64,000 nt of DNA. It comes from Pegea sp. RAD2-039. Taxonomy: Eukaryota > Chordata > Thaliacea > Salpida > Salpidae. The number at the start of each line of letters is the position of its first letter. Position 1 is the first letter of the stretch. The stretch spans positions 124,001 to 188,000 of the forward strand of contig JAQGEQ010000079.1 in NCBI GenBank assembly GCA_034620365.1, in the 5' to 3' direction. Under the pieces are notes generated by a model. It did no database searches and was not told the DNA's origin. It worked only from the letters and a program-made list of their open reading frames with translations. Below, piece by piece: positions 11,047-23,240 of the stretch. The position numbers and the translations under genes were made by a program.

Positions 11047-14000
11047 ATGATGATAGACTTTGATGTTATTCTTTGTAAACTTGGAGGCACTGGAAAGTTT
11101 CAATGGCTTATGTTTTTTCTAATGTCCTACAATCTGCTACCACTAGGTTTCAATGCATTAGCCACTGTATTCATTGCTTATACTCCTGACTTTAGGTTAG
11201 TGATACAAAGTCTTTTATATTTTTTATAATCAGATTGTAGCAATTATAAGTCACTTTGAGTTTTTTTTGTTTATTACCACCTCTACAGTTAGTTTAAAAA
11301 TTTGTTTAACATTTTATTTTTGTAATACTATCCTTAGGTGCAGTGTGTTTCCATTCGATAATTCATCTGCTTATCCAAACCTAAGTTCCACAGAAATCTT
11401 AAACCTGACAACACCGTATGATAAGGACAGCGAAAAGTATCTTGGTTGTTCCAGGTGATTAGGTTACTTTTAAATACAGCAAAAGAAACAAAGCTAGAAG
11501 CCAAAGTTTATTTAAGAGTACTTGACTAGCACATACCACTCTTAAAACTTTGTTATGCAAATAGTTTTTTTCTAGATTTGTTATGAGCTACATTAAATCA
11601 ATTTTTATCTGAGTAAGCTCGATTAATGACCAAAATATTTTATAAAGATATGGATATAACCTAGAAAGTTGTAATGGTGACTACTCATGCGTAAACAAAT
11701 CAGCTGATGTCATTTCTTGTGATAAAGGTTATCATTTTGATGATTCGTTGTTCACAGAAACTGTTGTAACTGAGGTTTTCTTTATTTATTTTATATCGTC
11801 TTCAATTATTTTATCTACCGAATTTTTGACAGTTTGACTTAATATGCGATAGAGATTATTATAATGCACTTTCAACTTCTTTCTATTACGTTGGAATGTT
11901 AATAGGATCTCTAGTATTTGGTCCTTGTAGTGATAAGTGAGTATTTTCTACTTTTTGAATAGTTTTTATTCTTCTATTAGAACCAAAATGTTGTTAACTA
12001 AAATAAAAGCAAAATTTTATTACAATTTAAATAATTTTTAGATTTAGTTGAACAAGCTCACCATTTATTGAGCAGTTACTCACTTTGCACAGGTTTGGAA
12101 GAAGACCTACTATAGCTTTGTGTTTTGTGGGTACACTTGGTTTCATGTTTGGAACTACATTTAGTACTTCTGTAGTGATGTATATATTATTCCGTGTTAT
12201 CACTTCCGCATTTGCATACGGAACAACTATAGGAGCTTTCGTATACAGTACATAAATTGTTTATCAAAACTAAATATTTTCAAACCGTTTCACAAAAGTT
12301 ATAGATTTAATTAGTTTAAAATAAATTTATATTAAACTGTTATATTTATATAATTATTATATCTTTATATTAAAAGACTAATGACAATAAATGATTAATT
12401 TAGTTATGGAAGTTGTAAGAAATGAATGGAGGACATATTTTGGGTTTGGCTCCCAATGCTTTTTTGGCTTAGCTGCTATGATACAATCAGGATTTGCTTA
12501 TAAATGGAGAAATTGGCATGACATGATGGTCAAAAAAACAACTTTAACTTTAATTGTTTAATGGCTATTAATAAATACTAAATTGTTGTTTAAATGTTGA
12601 TATATTTCATTTTACATTTCTTAAAAAGTTTGATTTTTTAATTGAGTTATTATAAAAGCTTGTTGATTTAAAATTGACTTCAAACCAGTACTAACATGTG
12701 TTGAATAAGAAGTAAATGAATTTTAGAAGTTTAAATATTTTTATTTAAAGTTGGCATGCTGTATAGCTTCTATTCCTTTCATCATGTCATTCATAGTACT
12801 TCCTGAATCACCAAGATGGTTATTTACTAATAACAAAGATAAAGAAGGAAGAAAGGTTCATTTTTATTCAGTCCCGTTTTATACTTCTTCATAATTTTAA
12901 TCTAAATATTAAGAATTTAATTTTGAGCTGATTTTTATTTAACTGTTCTCTTATAGGCTGTACAATTTATTGAAAAGTTAAATAATGTGCAACTAAGTGA
13001 CAAAGATTGGATTGACGCAGAGGTTAGCATTGATTGTAACTTTTAATAAAGTTTATTACGTTTAATATATTTCTGTTTATTGTATACTTAAGCATCTATC
13101 TAAGACTTATAGTAATTATAAAACTGCAGCAATATAATTGATAAAAAAACAATCATATCTTATAATTACTTGTTGTGTAAGACAGTTATGAAATAAACTT
13201 TGTAAAAATAATGTCAATTGAAAATCAAAACAAATTGTGTTTAATATGTTTTAGGTTAAAACAAAAGAAGCTACAACTACATATTCTACATTAGACTTAT
13301 TTAGATTGTCACGAACAAGGCTTATCACATTAAATATGATGTTTTCATGGTGAGTTTTTCTTTTTATAAGAATATCAAAAGTTAAATTAAATAAAGTCCT
13401 GCTTGGTGGCGAAGCGGTTACTACACCTAGCTACAAGGTACATCTAGCTAGGAAGTACCGGGTTCGACCCCAGGTGGAGACATATAAAACTCCTGAGAAA
13501 AACCATAAAAAACTCCTGAGAATGTGTGTTAGTGAGATGTGTTCTCTTTAGGCACTCTCCTTCGCATTTATATATATAAAAAAAAAAAAAAAAAAAGACT
13601 AACTCAAGAATTCATTTAAGGTTTGTTAGCAGCTTGGTTTATTATGGTCTTGCTTTAAACGCCGGATCTTTGGCTGGAAATATATTTGTCAATAACACTT
13701 TAAGTGAGTAAAACAAACATACCAGTAAAAAATCTTTTATTTACTAATTTATGTAAAGAAATCGTTTGTATAAATCAGTTTCTACTGTTAGAAAACAAAT
13801 TCAAATTTTAGTTTGCAAAAATACTCTAGTTTTGGCTTATCACGTTAGTAAACATAGACTTTGTTTTTGAAATATCAATGCTTAGGTATATACATAGACT
13901 TATATAGCTTATAACTTATTTTGAAGTTTATGAAATTGCATTGCACACTTCGTAGCAACTTAACAAAAGTTGCTTTAAATTTTGCAATATTACTTTAGTA

Positions 14001-15306
14001 TTAAATAGAGTTCTTTGCAAACACAACAATTTGACAAATAAAATTTACTGAACTTATCATTTTTATTTAAGCTTGTTGACACCTTTAACAAATAAAATAA
14101 ATCCTGCAAAAACCTCATAATGCCCTAATACTAGAATGAAACTCAAACACGAAATATAAGGAATACAAAAAGACTGCATTCCAAAGCAAAATAATAAACT
14201 ACACAATGCAAAGCAACTAACTTAGAAACTGTATACTCTTTAAGGGCTAGCAATTTCAATTCTGAAATTTTTAGTGAATTTTGTAGATGGATTAATGGAG
14301 ATTTTTGCTTATTTTATTTGTATTTTTCTTGTAAACAAAATTGGTAGAAGATTGACCCTTTCTTTTATGATGTTCACTGCAGGATTTGGACTTCTTATTT
14401 CGCTTATCACTTTGGAGTATTCAGATAATAGCAAAGGTATAAAGATCGTAACAAAATATTGTCGAATAAACTGTTAAAATATTAGTAAATTACTCGATAT
14501 ATAATCAAAAAGGACAGCAACTTTTGTGAAGAGAGTTATGTAGTTAGTTTGAGAATTTCCACATAATTATTAACTTAACAAATTCGTTTTATTTCTTTCA
14601 TCATAGCTTTAGAAGCTGTAAGTATAACATTTGCTTTTATTGGAAAGGCTGGCATCTCAGGTGCATTTGCTGTTATCTATAATGTCACGGCAGAGTTGTT
14701 TCCAACAGTAACAAGGTAACATTATATTAGATTATAAAAATCAATAAAATCGTTTTTTAATTACTCTATAAATTTGTTATTTCTTTAAAAATTACAAATA
14801 CTCTAGGAGTAATGCTATTGGAATGGGATCAGCTGGGGCTAGAATTGGAGGAATTCTTGCTCCTTTTATCATCTGGTTACAAGACTATATTAGATGGCTT
14901 CCGAATGTCATTTTCACAATTTTTGGTAAACTGTCTCAAAAGATTTAGAATTTACTTTAATATCTAAAAGTTGTTAATTTGGTGAAATAAATAAAACTTT
15001 GTTTGAAGTTTTTTTATAAACCACTTTTTCAAAAAGTCCTTTGGACTCTACAGGAGTTTCAGCCGGCTTTTTAGCATTATTATTCCCTGAGACAAAAGGA
15101 TTTGAGCTGATGGAAACTCCTGATGAAGCTGAAGAGTTTTACAAAACTAAGATTCAAGTTAAAAACAAAAAAGAAGTGAAAAATGAAAGGTGAAGATTCG
15201 ATATTTGTATCTAAGCTACTAAAGATCAATTAAAATGATAAATCTTAAAATCAACTTTTTTAGTTGTGCTGACAATCCAGGATTCGTAAGCAGCTCTACC
15301 TTTTGA
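11047..15306 (+). CDS. SLC22-family organic ion transporter (MFS)
   Basis: Twelve-helix plasma-membrane transporter of 564 aa, the usual length for organic cation, anion or carnitine carriers. Fifteen exons: 11047-11195, 11338-11454, 11648-11774, 11833-11936, 12093-12247, 12404-12528, 12751-12855, 12957-13022, 13255-13349, 13621-13703, 14275-14436, 14607-14715, 14807-14925, 15054-15189, 15264-15306. Phases agree at every junction. Seen: N-terminal DFDVILCKLGGTGKFQ, a Cys-rich first extracellular loop, the MFS loop GPCSDKFGRRP (about residue 160), the SLC22 signature PESPRWL (about 277), the second-half loop NKIGRR (about 400) and PETKGFELMETPDEAEEF after TM12. The family is secure. Substrate (cation, carnitine or anion) cannot be decided, so no symbol is given. 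Exon 6 ends at a weak donor, GTCAAA. An AATAAA lies at 15517. Confidence 0.92.
13397..13596 (+). mobile_element. tRNA-derived SINE in SLC22 intron 9
   Basis: About 200 bp with a tRNA-like head. An A-box-like TGGCGAAGCGG lies at 13407-13417 and a B box GGTTCGACCCC at 13461-13471, spaced as in an RNA polymerase III internal promoter. TCCTG at the 5' edge can pair with CAGG after the B box, like an acceptor stem. A tRNA-unrelated body follows, with a repeated short phrase (ACTCCTGAGAA, twice), then a short TA run and a poly(A) tract of about 19 bases (13578-13596). This is the standard plan of a tRNA-derived SINE moved by LINE machinery. No clear target-site duplication is visible. It lies sense to the host gene, and the host exons splice around it. 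Confidence 0.8.
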
Positions 15307-17941
15307 TTCTGGAAATAGAAATATTTATCTGTACTCTAAAATAAGCTTCCGATAAGAAAGCTGCATTCAAACGATTCCTGAAAATTGTTAATTTTCTACA
15401 AAAAATGTTTATAAAAATCATTCTTTAAATTGATGATCATATGACTTTGATTCTTCTTTTGTAGTAATAATTGTCACCATCTTTAGACAACAATTTGTAA
15501 GAAGCTTAATTATTGAAATAAATTCATATAAATTGTTTGCACTAATGTTCATCTTTTTAAAGAAACTTAAATAAGTTTTTACTGTATTCGTTTCGTATTA
15601 CTACAAAAATCCGATAATCAAAACAGACTCACTAAAATGAGTCAACTCTCTTCAGTAACAAACTTTCCTTCTGACTTTACTTAGTTTGTGGTAAGTATTT
15701 TATTTACTAATAATAAATTATTTTTTAAATTATTATTTTTGTAAAACAATTATCAAATACAAGCATAGATACAAAATATTTTGTAATTTAACGAGTCAAC
15801 TTTGTCATGACCTTTTTGATTTTTGATAAATAATAGTTTCAGTTAAGTTTAGTTTCTTGATTTATTTAAAAGAAGAACAGTATTTTTACAAACAACAACA
15901 TTTCTTTCAAACATTTTGTTTACTTTAAAACTTTGCAAACAACTTTTATTTTTGATAATAGAAAAATGTTCAACGAACTCAAAAAAACATATTTATTAAC
16001 CTTTTAATATATTTTAGTAATTTTTTGACTATTTTTTTATACTGTAAAAACAAACAAAGTAAGCAGAAAAACAAGCAAGCGTTGTAAAAGCATATAGGAA
16101 TCTTCAAATGAATCTTATCTTTTTGTTTTTTTATTTTAAAGCATCTAAAAACTAACTTTTATAGATAGCATTTTTTGTCAACAAATTTTGTTTTATATCA
16201 ACGTTATTTAAATTTTAAATTAAAATTTTGTAAACTCTTTAAAAAGCAATCAGATTAAAAAAGCTTCAAATTCTTAAAGGTATAAAAATATAAAGTCGAA
16301 ACAAATAGAGAAATTTAATCTTCAACTTGTCACTTTTCAATCAGCTCAAAACCAAGTCTTGATTAGAAGATGTACATCATAAGATACAAATATAAGATTA
16401 TAAGATACCTTGCAAACAAAATATGTGCTTGATGGTAGAATATACTGAAAAACTGGTAGAGTTTAGTGGTACACAATGAAAAGTTATTTTGATTATATTT
16501 GTAGTAGGCTTCCTAAAAATATATAAAGTATTACTAGCATTAACCATCTCTATTTTCAAATTTAGTAAAAAACATCAAGTCATTTTTTTGATCGTTTTTT
16601 GACAAATAATTGAGATTTTTAGGAAGTAAGAATAGAACTTCACGAATATTTGATAAAACTGGTTGTAAATTTAACAAAATTTTTGCTTATCAATTGTTTT
16701 CTAACAGTTTGAAAAAGTTATAGAGTAAGCAAACCTTAAAAATAAATTATAAAAGAACTTTAAGTTTAAAAGTCTCAAAATATTTTTTGAAAATTACTTT
16801 AAGATTCTTAAGAATAGTTAGATACGGCAACTTTATTACTAGCTGAAATCATCTTTACAAAGAATTATTTACTTCTAAATAAATGAGAATACCAAAAATG
16901 TCACTGAAAATGACTTGATTCACATTCGCTTTAATTAATAGCAATTTGTAAAAGTTGTTTCATGCTTATGAGCTCCGATTGTTTTACTTAAAAATCTGTT
17001 CTGTTAATATATTTATGATGTTTTATACTTTTAGTTCTTTTGGTATATCAGAAGTTAAACATTTATGATGAGCTTGCAGTTGTTTGATCTTTTTCGTTTA
17101 GAATATTAAACTAACTCAAAACTGATCTGTTTAAACTCATTTCTGGGTTTAACAAACAAACATTCTAATAGTGCTCTTAAAAATACCAATATCACAGAAA
17201 GTTGAAGGTTAATTGCCTTAAACTTTAAAAATAATGTTGTTTTAATGACTTGACACCATTTAATCAATCGTAAATATTTCCAAATAGAATTCAAAAGATA
17301 ATTAATAAGTTCCAATGTAAGTCCGAGAAATGAGATTTAATTTGATGAAAATTGTATCATTTTATTGTTTGATTTTCACTTTAGTGGTCAACATGCTCTA
17401 CAATAAAATTATTTCTCTTATTCTAGTTTGGTTTCTGAAAAATTTTTGTCAATAAAATTCAAAATAAAAACTCAGTTTTAAGTGATCAAAATTCAGAATG
17501 TTACAAAATCAAGTTGAGGTCTTTAATCTCAGTTTGAAAATCTATTTTCTACATTTGAAAGATCTTAATAAAAATGATGACTATATGAGAACAAAACCTT
17601 TTAGTTGCTTTTGTTTGACACAAAACTTAAAGTTTTTTTTTATTTTGTTTCCAAATAACTTTCAAACAATTTAAACTTTAAAAGCTACTGAAACAAACAG
17701 AAGAAGAAAATAAGTTATTCTTTTTCTACAGTTTCATCTACAAATTTCTCTAAGAGTTTCCAACCATTTTTAAAAACAAACTTTATAAAATAAAATTTAA
17801 ACAGCTAAAGTAATTATTTTTCAAAGATTATGAACTCTTTCATAAAAAATTAAATAGTCTAGGGTTCAACATACAAAAGAGAACTTATTTTACGTTAATA
17901 TCAAATAAAATGTTTTGATAAATTGTTGCAAACTAAATTTA
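15307..17941. other. Tail-to-tail spacer between SLC22 and ELOVL
   Basis: About 2.6 kb holding the 3' ends of two convergent genes. An AATAAA hexamer at 15517-15522 is a likely SLC22 poly(A) signal. No further coding exon, repeat or RNA gene is recognised. The frame at 17106-17315 (-) has no family resemblance or splice context and was left out. Confidence 0.5.
15517..15522 (+). terminator. Likely SLC22 polyadenylation signal
   Basis: The hexamer AATAAA lies 211 bases after the SLC22 stop codon, with T-rich sequence downstream. In DNA this AT-rich the hexamer is common by chance, so the assignment rests on distance and strand. Confidence 0.4.
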
Positions 17942-20100
17942 TTAGTTGCGTTTGCGAAGAGTTGTTCTTTCATCACCAACAGATAATTTATTGAGTTTTG
18001 GTGATTCAAATAGATTTTCTTTAACCTATAAATGTAGGTTGTTAAATAAGTTTTTTACACAAAGTGTTTGAATCAAATTAAAAATCATAAATTGTAAGTA
18101 ACCTGCTGTTTGTTGAGCTTTTCTGTCATTTGCTTTTTGAAGTAAGTCTGTAAGAAGAAATTTGCAAAAAGCAAAAGATAAGAGAAATACATGACGAAGC
18201 CATATACAACGTGTAGCTGAGATGTAGGGCAAGTAACAGGATCAGACCAACGAATTATAGCCACCATAACAATACAACCAATAATCATTTGAATAATCTG
18301 TTAATGATCAGTAGTTAGAAGACAAAAGTCAAATAAAATATAAGTTTAGTTACCTGCAAAGCCGTTATACATTTATTGATAATCTGAGGAACCCTTATTC
18401 CATATGCACGAATTGCATAATAAGTATACATGATTGAATGAACAAAAAAGTTCATTGGCATAAATATCAGACCACCTAACAACAAAATAATTTACTCTAA
18501 ATTTTATTGAAACATTTTATAGTTATAGACAATCGTCTTGTCTTTTATACATTCAAAATAAATCAAAAATGTAAAAAAACCTGCATAAAAGCCACCATAT
18601 GATATCCAAGCATAACCCATAACAGTAATATGATGGTACCAGTGCAAAAAAATTAATTTCTGTTTTCTTATAACGATGAAAACTGTATCAACTAGAAAAA
18701 ATGATGAAGATATATTTGAAAGAAATTCTAATTGTTTAAGAAACTTACGAAACTCAGCAAATTTGCTAAGAGTGAAAGCAATTGACCAAAATCTGGATAT
18801 GGGTGCAGTGTAATTAGAATTACTGCATACTAAATTGTATAGTCCATGATATTTGTAGGTATAGTAAACAACAAATAAAACCCGAATAGTTCCAACAATA
18901 CTGAAGATGGCTAGAAGAAAAGACCAAAGAAACAAAATATTTCTTACTTCAAATCTAGAAATTTAGTGAAATATCGATTAAAAACTAAATAAATAATTTC
19001 ATTTATTAACTAAGTCTTTTGTTTGTATTCGATTACTCAAATTCTTTTAATTAAATGATAAACTAAAAAAATTAAAGAGCTCAGCAAATGATAAGACGTT
19101 TCAATTTCGTAATTATTTAAATTGATTGAGAAAGCTACACGCTCCTACTTTTGAGCATGAAATTTAAACAAGAGATATTTGCTGCTCAAGAGTTAAAGTT
19201 CTAATTACGCTGCCAGGTTAGATCACCATAAGACTAAAATTACTCTCAACAAATTTATCAAATTTGGAAATAAAAAGCTTTCCAACTTTAAAGTTAACTT
19301 AGAAACAAACAGAAACTTTTAGTAAACATCGAAGTATAAATCTTTTGAGTCTGCCAATTTAAACCAAATTTTAGGTAAAGACATTACAATTACATACCTA
19401 GGCCGTCTTTCCATATAAGCTTTACCTCCAAAAACCACAATCAAATAAATGACTGTGGAGACCAAAGGTGCTAGCCAGCTTTTTGTTGATTCTTTTAAGA
19501 AGTTGAAATTGTTAAAAAAATTCTTTTCAAAATCCCATTCAGAGTCTATGACTAAAAATTTAATAATTTCAATTTTGCTTGTATATAAGTAAAAGATATA
19601 AAATCAGTTTATTTATATAGTTTGTTTATAATAAAATTATAAAGATAAACAAACCAATCTTTATTTAATAAGTTTTTTTTAAGTTTAAAAAATAAACTTT
19701 ATCAAGTAAAATTATTTGTACAAGTCATGAAAAATACTGAAAATAAAAAATTGTTTTATTCATACTATGAAGAAAGTAACAAAAAAAATCAAACAAAGCG
19801 TTTTACTACATAAAAGAATAACAGAAAAAAAAGTTTATAAAAATACATTTATATATTTCCCTTTTTTTATAGCAAAAATATAATGAGTCTATTTCAAAAT
19901 AAAATATTTAGGTTCTTCAACATGTCTTAGTTAAATTTAAAATCTAAAAATAAATCATATTTTACATATTAGATTTAGTAATTTTTAACTTGGAAAAAAT
20001 TCAGTAAAAAAATTTATTTTGAATAAATTTATTTATTTTTTGAATGTACAAAAAATATAAACTTACTTGGTACTAATAAGCTATTATTTTGGTTCATCAT
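17942..20100 (-). CDS. Very-long-chain fatty acid elongase, ELOVL6-like
   Basis: ER-membrane 3-ketoacyl-CoA synthase that condenses malonyl-CoA with acyl-CoA. It is 301 aa in seven minus-strand exons: 20100-20067, 19551-19398, 18954-18749, 18691-18581, 18475-18354, 18297-18103, 18025-17942, with phases consistent throughout. Seen: LSKFAEFLDTVFIVIRKQ, the catalytic histidine box HWYHH (148-152), the second block NFFVHSIMYTYY (177-188), a following TALQIIQM block, and several hydrophobic helices. The order and wording of these blocks match ELOVL3/6 (saturated or monounsaturated C12-C16 elongation) better than the ELOVL1/7 or 2/5 groups. The C-terminus RKRN is basic and resembles an ER-retrieval tail. 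Two donors are weak (GTTTTT after exon 4, GTTACT after exon 6). The start is the first of two adjacent ATG codons. Confidence 0.92.
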
Positions 20101-23100
20101 AATTTCAAATGTTGTGAAAACTTCACAAAGCTAAAATATCCTAAAAAATAGAAAAAGTTTATTAACTTATTTTTATAAGAATAAAGCTGGTGTCGTTTCA
20201 CTGTCTCCAATTTTCATAAATAAATTATTTGAAAAGAAATGAGTTCACCAATTGTTTAGCAGAAGTAGTTTTTTAAATAAATAAAACCAGTTGCAGAAGT
20301 TTATTGAAAAATTTAGTAGAAAATTAACCAAAAAAAATTGAAAATTTTACATAATAAATTTTGTTGTTTTATTTAATTGTATTATTTCAAATGAACACTT
20401 ATTTTGCCCAATTTATATAATATAATTAAAAAATCTATAAACAACGTATAACTGTAAAAAATTAGTCAGTAAAATTAACATTAGCGTTAAAATTGTTCGT
20501 TTAGAAGCTTTAACGTTTGGTTACTAATTAACCAGAATAAAATCTTAGCTCAACTAGATAAAATGCTAATAAATGGTAAAATAAACCTTAAATAATTTAC
20601 TATATTTGGTATTTTACTTACAAAAGCTTACAATAAAGTTATGTATAATTATTTATGTAATAAAATATGTAACAAAATAGATACTAAAATAAAAAATTTA
20701 GTTTGTTGCTTTAAATTCGATACTGGATGTAAAGTAACTCTATTTTAGAGTTAAAGTAAACAAAATAAGTAAAATTTATATGATTTAATTTACGAATAGG
20801 AAAAAAAAGAAAGTTTTAAGTATCTATCTCAACAAAATATGAGATATCAGTGATTTTGAAAATTGAAGAAATATTATTAAGACTTTATCGAAACTATTTC
20901 AAAAAATGAAGTGAAAACTTTAGAAAAAAAAGATCAAACATTTTAACAAATAAGACTTGTTTTTTTTTTAGCTGTGTAATTATTTACATTATCAAAAGTG
21001 ATGGTTTGTTTTCTTTATTACTCTTAGAATAGAGCTAATTTGTACTGAATTCGCAAACCAAAAAGAAAAAAAAAAGATACATTATTTGAAATAAAACCAA
21101 AATCACTTTAATAAACTATAAGAAAAAATAATAACTAATTTCAAGTTTTATAGCAGATAGAAAAAATAAAAGTGTGTAATGTAAAATATAACTAATTATT
21201 GTTTGCTTAACGTTTTAAAATAAGCTTTTAATTTAATCAATTGACAGAAAACTAATTGTAATGCAGCTTAAATAATAAGAAAACAGGTTTTGTGAAAACA
21301 TGCTGTTCAAATACAATTGATTTATAATCAATAAAACATTCAGTAATCATGGAAAATATAATCATAAAAATATGTTTTATTTGCAATATAAATTGAACTA
21401 AGTAGAATTCTTAGCAAAATTTTATTTTTTAATATGCTATAACTAAAGTTGCAAATAACTGTTTATATATCGTTTTTTTATCGAAAAGTACTTCGATTAA
21501 GTGGTCATATAGAAACTGTTTTTTATAAACTCAAAACTAACTTAGAGCTGTTTTTATACATTTTAAGTTCGATAAAACTTTATTGATACTCATCTGAGAT
21601 AAATGAAACAGGAACTTCTGTAAAAGCAGAACATCGATAATTTAAAAGATTTTCATCTCAGAAAACAATCTGAAATTCAACTCTGTTGCTTTATTACTAG
21701 CTATAGTAACATTCTGCTGTTATATTATACAAAATTTCGATATAAGCAACTAGTTCAATCGTTTAAAAATCATTAAATCTCTTTTTTTGTTAGTATCAAG
21801 CTTTATAACATTACAACAATGTTCAATTTTTTGAAGTCATCGTCTTAATAAAAGCATTCATGATATAACACACCCATCTCAAGTGAAATTAAACTAAGTG
21901 AGGTTTTTCTTTATCGCTTACTACTCAACTTTCTTATAAAATATTCATAATTGTTCACCCTACAACACCAAATGAAATGTATTTCAGTTTGTAATCTAGT
22001 TTTTTGGAGCTTTGCTTTTCTCAATTTTATCAATAAATATGTTCTAAGCTAGATAAGTTATCAAAAATTCAACTATATATACATTTTAAATTGTTAGATT
22101 TGATTGGCTGCCATGATGAGATCTTAAAGTATTTAGAAATAATCATTTTGAAAAATGACTCTTATTCGTAAAAGCCTTTAACTTTTATGAAGATTTTATG
22201 AAATTTAGGTTCACTGGGATAAAATAAATATCAAGAAAGGTGTTTCACTAAGAAAATATTTTTGTCATAGCTATAATTTATTAAACTATCAAAAAAGACA
22301 TTTTAAAAGAAACGTCAACAGATAGAAAACCGTTTAACGTTTCATTTTCATCATGCTATACAAACATGGTGACTTTATTGTTTTCTTTCAATTTTTAAAG
22401 TAACCTTTAATAGCAACATAATATCATTTAGTAAATATCATATTTGTAATGAGCATCCTTTATTCACGTTTAAGTTTTGTTCAAACATTCACTGCTAGTG
22501 TATAAGACTTGAAATAGGTGTGGTACTTTCAATATTCTTAAGCATTCCTCAATGAAAAATCTTTCAAAAGCACATGATTACTATTTTATTGAAATTATTT
22601 TGACTAATTTTATCTGTTTACAGATAGAAATAGAAAATTTGAATTAATAATTTTTAGCGGCAATTTTATATATTTTCAAAATCAATTATTGCAGTTTTGG
22701 TTTATTACCGTTTTGATAAAATTTTGTCATATTTTCAATCTTCAAACTTTCTATTCTGATATCAAGTTAAATTTAGAATCTAAAAACATTTATTTTTAGC
22801 CCATTCAAAATTTTTTTTTACTTTCTACTTTTTATAAGGTCAAAATATTACTCTTTCGATCTATTCAAATAAAACCAAAGTTAAAAAATGTAAAACATTA
22901 ATCAAACAAATAAGTCAAAACTTTTAACTTTCATCAATATTTGATGAAACCTTAGCTTCGAATTTTTAAAAAAAAAGCAGATATTTTACTATAAATGAAA
23001 AGAATAAAATACTATCTAATCAACTAAAACTAGAATTACTTAGAAAGCGCTTATTTTCGTCTGAAAAGTTGTTTTTAAAAATTGAAGACTGCAAAATGAA

Positions 23101-23208
23101 ACTTTTTGTAAACAACCTTTTTGCACTAAACTGAAAATGGTTTGAGATAGAAGTAAAAACTACTCATGGACAAATTTAGGCTAAGGATCGTATGCTATAG
23201 TAAATGAT

Positions 23209-23240
23209 CACGTGATAAAGTTGCGTCATTAAAGATGGCG
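23209..23240 (-). promoter_or_regulatory. Promoter-like motif cluster in the desert
   Basis: Within 32 bases lie CACGTG (23209-23214, an E-box), TGCGTCAT (23222-23229, a CRE/ATF-like octamer) and AAGATGGCG (23232-23240, the YY1-type motif often seen at animal promoters). The surrounding DNA has almost no GC. I infer a promoter. The nearest gene that could use it is the ELOVL gene on the minus strand, 3.1 kb away, through an unseen 5' untranslated exon. An unrecognised transcript on either strand is equally possible. Confidence 0.35.

Noticed and set aside
13397-13475. A functional tRNA gene
   Set aside because: A and B boxes are present, but no convincing anticodon arm forms, and the unit continues into a non-tRNA body with a poly(A) tail, so a SINE is the better call.
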